The position numbers and the translations under genes are program-made. From Prolixibacteraceae bacterium (lineage in GTDB: Bacteria; Bacteroidota; Bacteroidia; Bacteroidales; Prolixibacteraceae), in contig DPCJ01000099.1 of NCBI GenBank assembly GCA_003516705.1, forward strand, positions 7,632 to 39,158: DNA of 31,527 bases, given 5' to 3'. The notes under the pieces were generated by a model. That model was not told the origin of the DNA, ran no database searches, and saw nothing but the letters and a program-made list of their open reading frames with translations. Of this stretch, positions 15,052 to 23,631 are shown piece by piece; the first letter of the stretch is position 1; each line of letters begins with the position of its first letter.

Positions 15052-16488
15052 TTTTCTTTTTGCTGTAGGAATCCATTCCAGTGCACCGGAATCCGCGCCT
15101 TCGTCATCGAGACGTGACTGGTTGTCTAAATCAAGAGGGAATAACCTGGCAATTTCGATATTCCCCATATTTCTGGCCGGAGAAAGTGAATCGATTGCAA
15201 AATTATCTTCAGGAATATCAACAAAAAGCGGGTCTTTATTAAAAACAGAATTCTCAAAACCATCTTTCAGATTTGTATTTACCAGGCAGTTTTTAAATGA
15301 ATACAAAAATGAACCCGTTCCTCCTTTATCAGAAACAATTTCATTGGCATTATTCCCGTAAATAATGCAATTCCCAAACAATGCACTGAAATTAAAACTG
15401 TATGTAACTTTATTGTATTTAAAATAATTATTCATAATCAGGGCTGGTTCCTTTCGGGTAGCATGTCTGTAAAAGTTGGCCACAGTGCAATGGTTAAATT
15501 CGTAATCGCCTCCAAATAAAAGCGCAAGAGTATATGAACCTGAGTTGGCAAAAACACAATTCGAAGCTTTCAGAAATGTTGTTCTGGCATCGATACAATT
15601 CAGTGTCATATTTTCAATGCGCGAATTTGAAATGGACAGGGCAGGGTTAGCAGAAAATCCCATGCTGTCAATCTGGATTCCTTTGTAGGCATTTTTCAAT
15701 ACCACCCAGTCAAATAAATTATCCTTGCTTCCCAGCAGAAAATGAATGCCGCCGTAAACGAGAATGCTGCCATTGCTATATTCAGTGAAGGCACCCCATT
15801 GCCCCGGAACATCGCCGTAGCTTTTTTCCAATCGGTCGCCCGAAAAAGTTATTTTATCTTCAAAAGTTCCGGCGGCTTTTAAAGTACCTTTCACAAACAG
15901 GCTTGAACCCTTGTGAAAGTGAATCCTGCAACCTGCATCAATCGTCAGTGTTTCAAGTGTATCAACCAAAACCGAATTGTAGATCAGGTACGGTTTGTCG
16001 TTTTGCCAGTGCTGCGTTTTTAAAACCTCACCGTTAAACAGGTGAAAATCCTGTCCAAAAGCCACCAAATCAACATCCTGCTGATTTCCGTTCAAACTAA
16101 ATACCACCGAATCGTGAACAACCATCGGGTTATTTTGTCCGGTTGGGTCGATGGTAACTTCCACAAAAACAAAAATGCTGTCGCCGCTCGCAATTTCAAC
16201 ATCGAAATCCTCGTTTGCCATAACCCCATTTATATTCAGCCTGAACCGTGAGTTGTCGCCCCCTGCCAAAAATATTTTTGAGATTTGAACCGGCTGTTTT
16301 TGCGGATTTTTTACTGTGAACCATTTGGTGGTTGAACCGATTGTAGTGAAAACGGTATCGAAAGCTACTGTATCAGTTCCGAAAATTAGTCTGGCATTCA
16401 TATCTGTATTGAAATCTTCCTCTTTGCAGGAATAGAAAATAACAATAAGAGCAGAAATAATAATGAAAAGGTGGAAACGGGAATTCAT
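15046..16488 (-). CDS. Right-handed beta-helix lipoprotein
   Basis: 480 residues with a lipoprotein signal (MNSRFHLFIIISALIVIFYSC, Cys21). Residues about 35-150 form an Ig-like domain (DTVAFDTVFTTIGSTTKWFTVKNPQKQPVQISKIFL and the following DFDVEIASGDSIFVFVEVTIDP). From about 165 on the sequence is a beta-helix: repeated short strands with Asn/Ser turns, such as LTIDAGCRIHFHKGSSLFVKGTLKAAGT, ALSISNSRIENM, FLKASNCVFANSG and FKNCLVNTNLK. It ends DPLFVDIPEDNFAIDSLSPARNMG, the standard closing of choice-of-anchor/parallel beta-helix proteins in Bacteroidota. No polysaccharide lyase catalytic residues could be identified. Probably an outer-membrane lipoprotein of unknown ligand. The next minus-strand gene upstream is 44 nt away. 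Confidence 0.85.
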   Translation of the reverse strand: MNSRFHLFIIISALIVIFYSCKEEDFNTDMNARLIFGTDTVAFDTVFTTIGSTTKWFTVKNPQKQPVQISKIFLAGGDNSRFRLNINGVMANEDFDVEIASGDSIFVFVEVTIDPTGQNNPMVVHDSVVFSLNGNQQDVDLVAFGQDFHLFNGEVLKTQHWQNDKPYLIYNSVLVDTLETLTIDAGCRIHFHKGSSLFVKGTLKAAGTFEDKITFSGDRLEKSYGDVPGQWGAFTEYSNGSILVYGGIHFLLGSKDNLFDWVVLKNAYKGIQIDSMGFSANPALSISNSRIENMTLNCIDARTTFLKASNCVFANSGSYTLALLFGGDYEFNHCTVANFYRHATRKEPALIMNNYFKYNKVTYSFNFSALFGNCIIYGNNANEIVSDKGGTGSFLYSFKNCLVNTNLKDGFENSVFNKDPLFVDIPEDNFAIDSLSPARNMGNIEIARLFPLDLDNQSRLDDEGADSGALEWIPTAKRKK

Positions 16489-16532
16489 CTTTTTTTCTTA
16501 CTAAAACGGCGTAATTCCCCATTTTTATATGT

Positions 16533-17033
16533 TCAGATAATAATTATCAGCAGAATTAACATTATCAACAGCATAAAAAGGATAAACTGGTTGCGTACAA
16601 AAAGTCCCAGAAGAATCAGAATTTCGACTTCCTCGTTGCAGGCAGTATGCAATTCAATATCACCTTTGTCTTTGGTAACAAACTCGTTGGATGTAAATGT
16701 GATGATTTCGGCACCGTTGTATTTCCATGCCCAGCGCGACTGCCAGAAGTTCTGAATTTCGAGCTCGAACCGTTTGCCGTTAAGTACAAGTTCGCTGCGC
16801 GGACTAAAAATATTTACCATTACCATACCCAGCAGCGACTGGTCGTTGGCATCGTAAATTTCGAGCTTCGAAAGAAAAAATTCGCGGTTCAGCGTAAACA
16901 GTTTCCCGTTAATCATCGCCTGTGCCTGCGAACTCACCATGCTTTCCCATTGAATCTTTCCGATGTGTTCCGTCCCCTGCCGCAACTCAAGCTTCGACCC
17001 AAAAATATCTTTCGTCCACTGTAGCTTTTCCAT
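16533..17033 (-). CDS. Unrecognised protein with hydrophobic C-terminal tail
   Basis: 166 residues, family not recognised. Residues 1-130 look like alternating beta-strands with many aromatics (KIQWES, NFWQSRWAWKYNG), loosely recalling the tubby/LURP-one type beta fold. Residues about 133-166 are almost purely hydrophobic (EILILLGLFVRNQFILFMLLIMLILLIIII), one or two membrane segments at the extreme C-terminus, suggesting a tail-anchored protein. The ATG at 17033 is chosen over a GTG one codon upstream. No signal peptide. Upstream of the beta-helix lipoprotein on the same strand (44 nt), so possibly co-transcribed. Confidence 0.65.
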   Translation of the reverse strand: MEKLQWTKDIFGSKLELRQGTEHIGKIQWESMVSSQAQAMINGKLFTLNREFFLSKLEIYDANDQSLLGMVMVNIFSPRSELVLNGKRFELEIQNFWQSRWAWKYNGAEIITFTSNEFVTKDKGDIELHTACNEEVEILILLGLFVRNQFILFMLLIMLILLIIII

Positions 17034-17149
17034 CACTCTTTTTTCTGAAACGGGGACGCAATTTATGAAAAATCGTCAATGGTAAAATTATTAAAACAGA
17101 TCGATTCAGCCATATTTGCGTTTTTTTAGAATCTTTAACAGGTAAAATA

Positions 17150-17181
17150 AAAACGCCGGCTCGTTGCTGAACCGGCGTTTT
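17150..17181 (-). terminator. Intrinsic terminator of fasciclin gene
   Basis: 10-bp perfect stem AAAACGCCGG/CCGGCGTTTT (17150-17159 with 17172-17181), 12-nt loop, followed on the minus strand by TTTTTATTTTA. It lies 25 nt after the fasciclin stop. Confidence 0.88.
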
Positions 17182-17205
17182 GCTTGTCATGGTGTAATTG
17201 AATTT

Positions 17206-17793
17206 TTAGTTCGGAATCAAAACACTGTCGATTACATGTACAACTCCATTGCTGCCCGAAATATCGGCTTTTACCACCTTGCTGTCGTTAATTTTCACGC
17301 CGTTCGATAAATCAATTTTTATCTTCTGGCCATTCAAAGTGGCTACCGATGTGTTGCTCAGGTCGGTTGACATTACTTTTCCCGAAACCACGTGGTAAGT
17401 AAGAATTGGTTTTAACTGTTCTGCTGTTAAATCCTTAATTCCTGTTACACCGAGTTTTTTGAAGAGTGCGTTAAACGCTTCGTTGGTCGGGGCAAAAACT
17501 GTAAACGGACCGGCTGCACTCAGGGCTTCAACCAAACCGGCTTTCGAAACTGCTTCAACCAAAATGCTGAAATCAGGGTTCGCCACAGCTATGTCAACTA
17601 CACTGCCAGCCGGCTTTTCTGATTTGTCTGCTGTAAATGTGTTGGCATCAACCATCCATGCCTCGATTTTCAGTTCGTAATCTTCAACTTCAATTTTGTT
17701 GACGATGCTTTTTGTGATTTCGCTTGCATTTACTGCAAATACCGATGCGGTTAATAGGATTCCCGCTGCCATTGTTTTTACTGTTGTTTTCAT
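17206..17793 (-). CDS. Secreted fasciclin (FAS1) domain protein
   Basis: 195 residues: a signal peptide (MKTTVKTMAAGILLTASVFAVNASE), a short linker, then one FAS1 domain at about 65-195. FAS1 marks are FSILVEAVSKAGLVEAL, the H1 box GPFTVFAPTNEAFNAL (95-110), LKPILTYHVVSGKV (the YH motif) and the H2 box NGVVHVIDSVLIPN at the very end. FAS1 proteins commonly act in adhesion or matrix binding. Monocistronic: its own terminator lies downstream and a TATGTTTG element 93 nt upstream, which predicts an A-rich leader of roughly 85 nt. Confidence 0.93.
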   Translation of the reverse strand: MKTTVKTMAAGILLTASVFAVNASEITKSIVNKIEVEDYELKIEAWMVDANTFTADKSEKPAGSVVDIAVANPDFSILVEAVSKAGLVEALSAAGPFTVFAPTNEAFNALFKKLGVTGIKDLTAEQLKPILTYHVVSGKVMSTDLSNTSVATLNGQKIKIDLSNGVKINDSKVVKADISGSNGVVHVIDSVLIPN

Positions 17794-17886
17794 CTTGTTT
17801 TAATTTTTAATTGTTAATCTGCTTTTGTTTCTGAATTCTGTTTCTTTTTCTGTTTCTGAAATTGTTTTGTTTCATGTTTTGTTCTG

Positions 17887-17894
17887 CAAACATA
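17887..17894 (-). promoter_or_regulatory. Predicted -7 element of fasciclin gene (TATGTTTG)
   Basis: Perfect TAnnTTTG on the minus strand, 93 nt before the ATG. Implies a long A-rich 5' leader containing repeated TTCAGAAACA units. Confidence 0.55.
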
Positions 17895-18177
17895 GACAAA
17901 ATAAATTAATATTTGTTTACATTATATTATTTATTTCATAAACAAAATGAATAAAAATCGATGTTAATCCCATGAATATTGGCAATTCAACAATTTGTTA
18001 ATTAATGTTAATATTATAAATCAAATATAATTTTTTCGATTACTGTCTGGTTCGTAGTTGTTAAACTCATTTTTTCAATGTTAAGAAATCTGTTTGGGCA
18101 GTGTTTCCTAAATATGATTTTTGTTCATACTGTTTTAATAACCTGAAAAGTGCAGGCGGTAAGTGTGTCAAATCAGT

Positions 18178-18185
18178 TAATTTTG
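18178..18185 (+). promoter_or_regulatory. Predicted -7 element of mutAB (TAATTTTG)
   Basis: Perfect TAnnTTTG, 30 nt before the ATG of mutA at 18216, within the otherwise gene-free spacer. It supports the ATG at 18216 over an in-frame GTG-type start at 18150, which lies upstream of the promoter. Confidence 0.55.
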
Positions 18186-18215
18186 CGGCACGATTTTCAA
18201 AAAATAATTTTCAAC

Positions 18216-20078
18216 ATGACTAATAACAATAAAAAGCTTTTTACCGATTTTGCACCCGTTACTACCGATGAATGGGAAGCAAAAATCAATGCCGACTTAA
18301 AAGGCAAAGATTATGAAAGGGCACTCGTTTGGAAAACCTGGGAAGGGTTTAACGTTCGCCCGTATTACCGCGCCGAAAACCTGGCGAACATAAGTTATCT
18401 CGATACTTTACCGGGCGAATTTCCGTTTGTACGCGGCAACGAAAAAACCGGAAACAACTGGTTAATAAGGCAAAACATTTTTGTTACCGACTTTGAAGCC
18501 GCCAACAAAAAAGCGCTCGAAATTCTGGGCAAAGGGGTTAATTCAATCGGATTCTATTTCAGTGATTGCACTGTAATAAACAATGAAACACTGGGTGTTT
18601 TGCTGAATAACATTTGTCTGGAAGCTGCCGAAATCAATCTCGTTTGCCCTGATGATTCGGTAGAATGCACCGAAGTCTTTGCCCAATTTGTTGCCAATGG
18701 AAAATGGGCCGACGAAAATGTGGTAGCTTCTGCTTCCATCGACCCCATTGGAACATTTGTTTTAAAAGGAAAATGGTCGGAAGAAGCGCTTGCGGCATTA
18801 AAACCTGCAATCGATAAAACAAGGGTTATCAAAAACTTCCGCATTATTGGTGTTCATGGAAAATTCTTTGCCAACAGCGGCGCTTCAATCGTTCAGGAAC
18901 TTGCCTTTTCACTGGCTGTGGGCGCTGAATATTTAACCCGCCTCACTGAAATGGGCGTGAAAGCCGACGATGTGGCCAAAGCAATCAAATTCAATTTTGG
19001 CATTGGCAACAACTATTTTATGGAAATTGCCAAACTGCGCGCTGCCCGCCTTTTGTGGGCGCAAATTGTAAAAGCATACAACCCTGCGTGCGACTGTGCA
19101 GCCAAATTAATTGCCCACAGCGAGACCAACCGTTACAATAAAACAGTTTACGACCCCAATGTAAACATGCTTCGCACACAAACCGAAGCCATGTCGGCTG
19201 CTTTGGGCGGTGCACACTCCATTGCCGTACTGCCGTTTAACGCCATTTACGAAGACCCTACAGATTTTTCGGAACGCATTGCGCGCAACCAGCAGATTTT
19301 GCTGAAAGAAGAATCGCATCTCGACAAAATTGCTGATGCTGCGGCCGGTTCATACTATATCGAAACGCTCACCGATTCGCTGGTGAACGAAGCGTGGAAA
19401 CTGTTCCTCAATGTGCAGGAAAAAGGCGGATTTGTTGCCGCTTTCAAACAAGGTTTTATTCAGGCTGAAATTAAAAAGATGGCAGCCAGCCGCGATAAAA
19501 ACATTGCACTGCGCCGCGAAAATCTTTTGGGAACCAACCAGTTTCCAAACTTTAACGAAAAAATCACAGCTGAATTTGATGGCTCACTTTTCGAACCTGT
19601 TGATTTAACTGCCAGTGATGCCGAAGTTGAAACCTTAAAACCATACCGTGGGGCACAGGCTTTCGAAGCATTGCGATACACAACCGATGTTTACTCGAAA
19701 ACAAACAAACGACCGCTGGCATTTATGCTTACCATCGGAAACCTTACTTTCCGCAAGGCGCGCGCGCAGTTTAGCTGCAACTTTTTTGCAGTGGCTGGTT
19801 TTGAGGTAATCGACAACAACGGTTTTGAAACAGTTGAAGAAGGAATTGCCGCAGCCCGCGCTGCCAAAGCTGATTTGGTGGTTTTATGCAGTTCGGATGA
19901 AGAATATGCTGAACTCGCTCCTGCTGCTGCAAAACTGATTGAAAATGAAATTCTTGTAATTGCCGGAGCTCCTGCCTGTCAGAAAGAGCTTGAAGAACAG
20001 GAAATTACAAATTTCATCAGCATGAAAAGCAATATTCTGGAGGAATTGAAAGCATATCAAAGTTTATTGGGAATTTAA
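18216..20078 (+). CDS. mutA: Methylmalonyl-CoA mutase small (beta) subunit
   Basis: 620 residues. Non-catalytic partner of the B12-dependent mutase that interconverts succinyl-CoA and (R)-methylmalonyl-CoA. The N-terminal TIM-barrel half is recognisable: TDEWEAKINADLKGKDYERALVWKTWEGFNVRPYYR at the start, then ALGGAHSIAVLPFNAIYEDPTDFSERIARNQQILLKEESHLDKIADAAAGSYYIE. The C-terminal flavodoxin-like region (about 515-620) lacks the DxHxxG cobalamin motif, as expected for this subunit. The ATG at 18216 matches the family start (MTNNNKKLFTDFAPVTTDEW). It precedes mutB on the same strand. In Bacteroidota this enzyme works in propionate formation or propionyl-CoA assimilation; the epimerase and carboxylase genes are not in the window. 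Confidence 0.96.
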   Translation: MTNNNKKLFTDFAPVTTDEWEAKINADLKGKDYERALVWKTWEGFNVRPYYRAENLANISYLDTLPGEFPFVRGNEKTGNNWLIRQNIFVTDFEAANKKALEILGKGVNSIGFYFSDCTVINNETLGVLLNNICLEAAEINLVCPDDSVECTEVFAQFVANGKWADENVVASASIDPIGTFVLKGKWSEEALAALKPAIDKTRVIKNFRIIGVHGKFFANSGASIVQELAFSLAVGAEYLTRLTEMGVKADDVAKAIKFNFGIGNNYFMEIAKLRAARLLWAQIVKAYNPACDCAAKLIAHSETNRYNKTVYDPNVNMLRTQTEAMSAALGGAHSIAVLPFNAIYEDPTDFSERIARNQQILLKEESHLDKIADAAAGSYYIETLTDSLVNEAWKLFLNVQEKGGFVAAFKQGFIQAEIKKMAASRDKNIALRRENLLGTNQFPNFNEKITAEFDGSLFEPVDLTASDAEVETLKPYRGAQAFEALRYTTDVYSKTNKRPLAFMLTIGNLTFRKARAQFSCNFFAVAGFEVIDNNGFETVEEGIAAARAAKADLVVLCSSDEEYAELAPAAAKLIENEILVIAGAPACQKELEEQEITNFISMKSNILEELKAYQSLLGI

Positions 20079-20097
20079 AACAGCTGATGACGGAAAT

Positions 20098-20180
20098 CGG
20101 ATACTGGATACAAGATGCTGGATAAGAAATCCAGAATCAAGTATCAAAAATCCAGTATCCTTAATCAAGCATCCAGTATC
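20098..20180 (+). repeat. Intercistronic repeat spacer (ATCCAGTATC units) between mutA and mutB
   Basis: GGATACTGGA (20099-20108) is mirrored exactly by TCCAGTATCC (20151-20160), and GATACTGGAT (20100-20109) by ATCCAGTATC (20171-20180). Further partial units (GATGCTGGATA, ATCCAGAATCAAGTATC) fill the rest. In an mRNA of both genes the first block could pair with either of two downstream blocks. Confidence 0.7.
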
Positions 20181-20194
20181 AAAAATATCAAAAT

Positions 20195-22345
20195 ATGAAA
20201 CCGAATTTTAAAGACATAAATATCAAATCGGCTGCAGCAGTGAAAGACACTGCCAAATGGATGGCCGAAAACAAAATTGAGAAAAGCTGGATTACACCGG
20301 AGCAGATTCCGGTGAAACCGGTTTACACAAAAGAGGACCTCGAAGGCATGGAACATCTGAACTACGCTGCCGGCGTGGCGCCATTCCTTCGCGGACCGTA
20401 TTCTTCGATGTATGTAATGCAACCCTGGACAATCCGCCAGTACGCAGGTTTTTCCACTGCCGAGGAATCAAACGCCTTTTACCGCCGCAACCTGGCCGCC
20501 GGACAAAAAGGTTTGTCGGTGGCATTCGACCTTGCCACTCACCGCGGTTACGACTCCGACCATCCGCGTGTTATCGGCGATGTGGGAAAAGCCGGTGTGG
20601 CCATCGACTCAATCCTCGACATGAAAATTTTGTTCGACCAGATTCCGCTCGATAAAATGTCGGTATCGATGACCATGAACGGCGCAGTTTTGCCGGTGCT
20701 GGCATTTTACATCGTAACCGGACTTGAACAGGGCGCAACACTCGAACAACTTTCAGGAACCATTCAGAACGACATTCTGAAAGAATTTATGGTGCGTAAC
20801 ACCTACATTTACCCACCCGATTTCTCGATGAAAATCATCGCCGATATTTTCGAGTTTACCTCGAAGAATATGCCGAAGTTCAATTCAATCTCCATATCTG
20901 GCTATCACATGCAGGAAGCCGGTGCCACTGCCGATATTGAAATGGCCTACACGCTGGCCGACGGATTGGAATACCTCCGCGCCGGAATCAATGCCGGAAT
21001 GGACATCGACGCTTTTGCTCCGCGTTTGTCGTTTTTCTGGGCTGTGGGCATGAACCACTTTATGGAAATCGCCAAAATGCGCGCTGCACGCATGATTTGG
21101 GCCAAACTGGTAAAACAGTTCAACCCGAAAAACCCGAAATCGATGGCCTTGCGTACACACTCGCAAACATCGGGCTGGTCGTTAACCGAACAGGACCCGT
21201 TCAATAACGTGGGACGTACAGCCATTGAAGCGATGGCAGCAGCGCTGGGTCACACGCAGAGTTTGCACACCAATGCGCTTGATGAAGCAATTGCGTTGCC
21301 AACCGATTTCTCGGCACGAATTGCACGTAACACGCAGATTTATCTTCAGCAGGAAACAGAAATCTGTCGCTCGGTTGACCCGTGGGCAGGTTCTTATTAT
21401 GTTGAGGCATTAACTCACGAACTGGCACAAAAAGCCTGGGCGCTTATCGAAGAAGTTGAAAAACTGGGTGGAATGGCAAAAGCCATTGAAACCGGAGTGC
21501 CGAAAATGCGCATTGAAGAAGCTGCTGCCCGTGCTCAGGGTAAAATCGACAGTGGCACTCAAACTATTGTGGGTGTAAACAAATATCGTCTCGAAAAAGA
21601 AGACCCGATTGACATTCTCGAAATCGATAACACAGCTGTTCGTTTGTCGCAGATTGAACGTTTAAAAACTTTGCGCGCCAACAGGAATGAAGCCGAAGTG
21701 CAGGCATCGCTGGCTGCCATAACAAAAGCTGCTGAAACAGGCAAAGGCAATTTGCTTGAACTGGCGATTGATGCAGCAAAAAAACGTGCATCTTTGGGTG
21801 AAATTTCAGATGCCTGCGAAAAAGTGGCAGGACGTTACAAAGCAGTAATCAGAACAATTGAAGGCGTGTATAAATCGGAAGCACAAGGAAAAGACGAGTT
21901 TAAGGAAGCTCAGGAACTGGCAGCTAAATTTGCCGAAATGGAAGGCCGCCAGCCACGTATCATGATTGCCAAAATGGGTCAGGATGGCCACGACCGCGGC
22001 GCCAAAGTAGTTGCCACCGGTTATGCCGACATCGGGTTCGATGTGGACATGGGACCGCTGTTCCAGACTCCGGAAGAAGCTGCCAAACAGGCCGTTGAAA
22101 ACGATGTGCATGTACTTGGTGTTTCGTCGCTGGCAGCCGGACACAAAACTTTAGTGCCTGCCGTTATCGAAGAACTGAAAAAACTGGGCCGCGACGATAT
22201 TATGGTGATTTGTGGCGGTGTTATTCCCGCACAGGATTACCAGTATTTATACGACGCAGGCGCTGTTGCCATTTTTGGCCCGGGTACCAGCGTTGCCGCA
22301 GCCGGAAAGAAAATTCTGGAAATTTTGATTGAGGCGTTTAAGTAA
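20195..22345 (+). CDS. mutB: Methylmalonyl-CoA mutase large (alpha) subunit
   Basis: 716 residues, the usual length. Catalytic, adenosylcobalamin-binding subunit. N-terminal barrel motifs: FLRGPYSSMYVMQPWTIRQYAGFSTAEESNAFYRRNLAAGQKGLSVAFDLATHRGYDSDHPRV, SISGYHMQEAGATADIE, and RTHSQTSGWSLTEQDPFNNVGRTAIEAMAAALGHTQSLHTNALDEAIALPTDFSARIARNTQ. The C-terminal B12-binding domain has KMGQDGHDRGAKV with His599 as the lower axial ligand, and ICGGVIPAQDYQYLYDAGAVAIFGPGT. It follows mutA after a 116-nt spacer with no terminator signature, so the pair is probably one operon. No MeaB/ArgK chaperone gene follows; the next gene is in an accessory island and points the other way. Confidence 0.98.
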   Translation: MKPNFKDINIKSAAAVKDTAKWMAENKIEKSWITPEQIPVKPVYTKEDLEGMEHLNYAAGVAPFLRGPYSSMYVMQPWTIRQYAGFSTAEESNAFYRRNLAAGQKGLSVAFDLATHRGYDSDHPRVIGDVGKAGVAIDSILDMKILFDQIPLDKMSVSMTMNGAVLPVLAFYIVTGLEQGATLEQLSGTIQNDILKEFMVRNTYIYPPDFSMKIIADIFEFTSKNMPKFNSISISGYHMQEAGATADIEMAYTLADGLEYLRAGINAGMDIDAFAPRLSFFWAVGMNHFMEIAKMRAARMIWAKLVKQFNPKNPKSMALRTHSQTSGWSLTEQDPFNNVGRTAIEAMAAALGHTQSLHTNALDEAIALPTDFSARIARNTQIYLQQETEICRSVDPWAGSYYVEALTHELAQKAWALIEEVEKLGGMAKAIETGVPKMRIEEAAARAQGKIDSGTQTIVGVNKYRLEKEDPIDILEIDNTAVRLSQIERLKTLRANRNEAEVQASLAAITKAAETGKGNLLELAIDAAKKRASLGEISDACEKVAGRYKAVIRTIEGVYKSEAQGKDEFKEAQELAAKFAEMEGRQPRIMIAKMGQDGHDRGAKVVATGYADIGFDVDMGPLFQTPEEAAKQAVENDVHVLGVSSLAAGHKTLVPAVIEELKKLGRDDIMVICGGVIPAQDYQYLYDAGAVAIFGPGTSVAAAGKKILEILIEAFK

Positions 22346-22347
22346 AA

Positions 22348-22378
22348 GTACTGAGTATTCAGTACAAAGTATTGAGTA
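22348..22378. repeat. GTACTGA-GTAT-TCAGTAC palindrome with tandem AGTATTGAGTAC
   Basis: 7-bp perfect inverted repeat (22348-22354 with 22359-22365) starting 3 nt after the mutB stop, then a related unit, AGTATTGAGTAC. Built like the other short-unit spacers in this window but with its own unit sequence. Confidence 0.6.
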
Positions 22379-22392
22379 CAGAAAAAAGATAG

Positions 22393-22421
22393 AAAGCCGG
22401 TTCCGGAAAGGGGCCGGCTTT
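22393..22421. terminator. Terminator between mutB and DUF2971 gene
   Basis: AAAGCCGG (22393-22400) pairs with CCGGCTTT (22414-22421). The plus side continues TTACTTT, and the minus side continues into a T-rich run (CTATCTTTTTTC). Fits termination of both convergent transcripts. Confidence 0.75.
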
Positions 22422-23302
22422 TACTTTAATTTTTCTTCTAATAATTTAAACCTTTTATTATCCCTGACCAATTTAATAACTTCGACATGCGAAAATTTGG
22501 GTAAATGCATAATTTTAAAAACCTCGTTAACTGTTGATAGGGATGCATTACATCCAATATAAACTTTTTCAAGCATACTGGGATTAAACTTCAACTTTAC
22601 ATATGGTTCTAAAAAAGGCATTGATAAAGACTCACTTACAAATCTTACTTCATTTTCATATTTCCATTTTGTACTTTTAATGCCAAAGAAATATTCAGAT
22701 GCTCCCCTATTTCCATTTAATTCTTTAGCACGATCATATCCAAGTTTAAATTTTTCTATTCGATATTTCAAGTAGTTAAACTCTGGTATTTTCTTTAAAC
22801 AATTAATATATTCAATTGGCAATGATCTCACGATTCCCTCAAAATGATTTTTTGCATCAATAATTTTTCCATTGAATTTCAAACAGATTCCTTTATGTTT
22901 ATCAGCATAATTAGCCCAAAAAAAAATGTCTTTATGTGTTTTGTTCGTTGTGACTATTTGAAAACAGGAAAATCTCCTGTAATTGTTAATAACATTGCGA
23001 ATTTCCTTCTCAAACTTCGCTTTATTGTCAAAATAATCTTTTGCTCTTTTGTTTATTTCAACTTCTGATAACGCATACTTTATATTCTCAATTTCTATGT
23101 AATCCTTTATTAAATCAATTGACACATTATCTAAATCTATTGGTAAATTACAATCAAAAGGGTCGTTAAAATTCTTTGCTGCCCCAAAGATTAATTCATT
23201 ATTAATCAGAGCGTTTCTAACATGGTCATCAAAAGTTCTAAATTGTAAAAGACCTTTTTCCAAAACTTCTTGTTCCCTTAAATCAAGTTCCCGTTCTGTC
23301 AT
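22421..23302 (-). CDS. DUF2971 family protein
   Basis: 293 residues from the ATG at 23302. DUF2971 landmarks: LLQFRTFDDHVRNALINNELIFGAAKNFNDPFDC (18-51), YRRFSCFQIVTTNKTHKDIFFWANYADKHKGICLKFN (109-144) and KWKYENEVRF (212-221). The biochemical role of the family is not established; members are often found among accessory and phage-defence genes, so a defence role is only a contextual suggestion. The gene is visibly more AT-rich than the metabolic genes beside it and uses many ATA/AAT/TTA codons, a sign of horizontal acquisition. An upstream in-frame ATG at 23338 is possible, but the ATG at 23302 gives a better family start and follows TAACTTTA at 23312-23319 on the minus strand. It lies next to the transposase/repeat region. 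Confidence 0.82.
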   Translation of the reverse strand: MTERELDLREQEVLEKGLLQFRTFDDHVRNALINNELIFGAAKNFNDPFDCNLPIDLDNVSIDLIKDYIEIENIKYALSEVEINKRAKDYFDNKAKFEKEIRNVINNYRRFSCFQIVTTNKTHKDIFFWANYADKHKGICLKFNGKIIDAKNHFEGIVRSLPIEYINCLKKIPEFNYLKYRIEKFKLGYDRAKELNGNRGASEYFFGIKSTKWKYENEVRFVSESLSMPFLEPYVKLKFNPSMLEKVYIGCNASLSTVNEVFKIMHLPKFSHVEVIKLVRDNKRFKLLEEKLK

Positions 23303-23394
23303 TTTTTGCTTTAAAGTTACAAAACATCTGAATGGCATTAAAAAGTGCTATTGCATAGATTGATTGATAATCATAAAACACCATAAATCAATCC

Positions 23395-23617
23395 AACCCG
23401 TACCGGGTTGTTGTCACCCCCGTAAATCCCGTGCTACTAAAAAACAACCCGTACCGGGTTGAAAAACCTGACAAGGATAATTGATTCCAAACTAAAAAAA
23501 TCTATTTCGAAATCGTTTAATAATAGCCAAAGCAAAACGGAAAATATAAGAATCCGGTACGGATTCGATTTTAGTAGAAACAATGTACGAGATGCAAACA
23601 GAACCCGGTACGGGTTC
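23395..23617. repeat. REPIN-like palindromic element, copy 1 (223 bp)
   Basis: Two inverted arms, each with two hairpins. Left arm: AACCCGTACCGGGTT at 23395-23409 and 23446-23460, with GCTACTAAAA at 23433-23442 between them. Right arm: AATCCGGTACGGATT at 23551-23565, TTTTAGTAG ending at 23577, and AACCCGGTACGGGTT at 23602-23616. The right arm read in reverse complement reproduces the left: hairpin, spacer of just over 20 nt, CTACTAAAA, hairpin. About 90 nt of AT-rich core separates the arms. The element ends 15 nt beyond the transposase stop. Copy 2 has the same length and is about 95% identical outside the left spacer. Confidence 0.88.
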
Positions 23618-23631
23618 GATTATTCCTGAGA

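Larger units (their letters stand above)
17794..18215. other. AT-rich divergent promoter region (fasciclin / mutA)
   Basis: No gene seen. The left part encodes the fasciclin leader, with TGTTTCTGAA repeated at 17826-17835 and 17850-17859 (plus strand). The middle (17900-18050) is very AT-rich. The right end holds the mutA -7 element. No cobalamin-riboswitch-like GC-rich structure was recognised before mutA. Confidence 0.6.

Noticed and set aside
16987..17190. 67-codon minus-strand frame upstream of the tail-anchored protein
   Set aside because: It overlaps the fasciclin terminator and the start of the gene at 16533-17033 in another frame; composition is not protein-like.
17794..18215. Cobalamin riboswitch upstream of the B12-dependent mutase genes
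   Set aside because: The spacer is AT-rich, shows no B12-box-like GC-rich stems, and the predicted leader before mutA is only about 20-25 nt.
22329..22562. 77-codon plus-strand frame after mutB
   Set aside because: It overlaps the mutB end, the short repeats, the terminator and the antisense of the DUF2971 gene.
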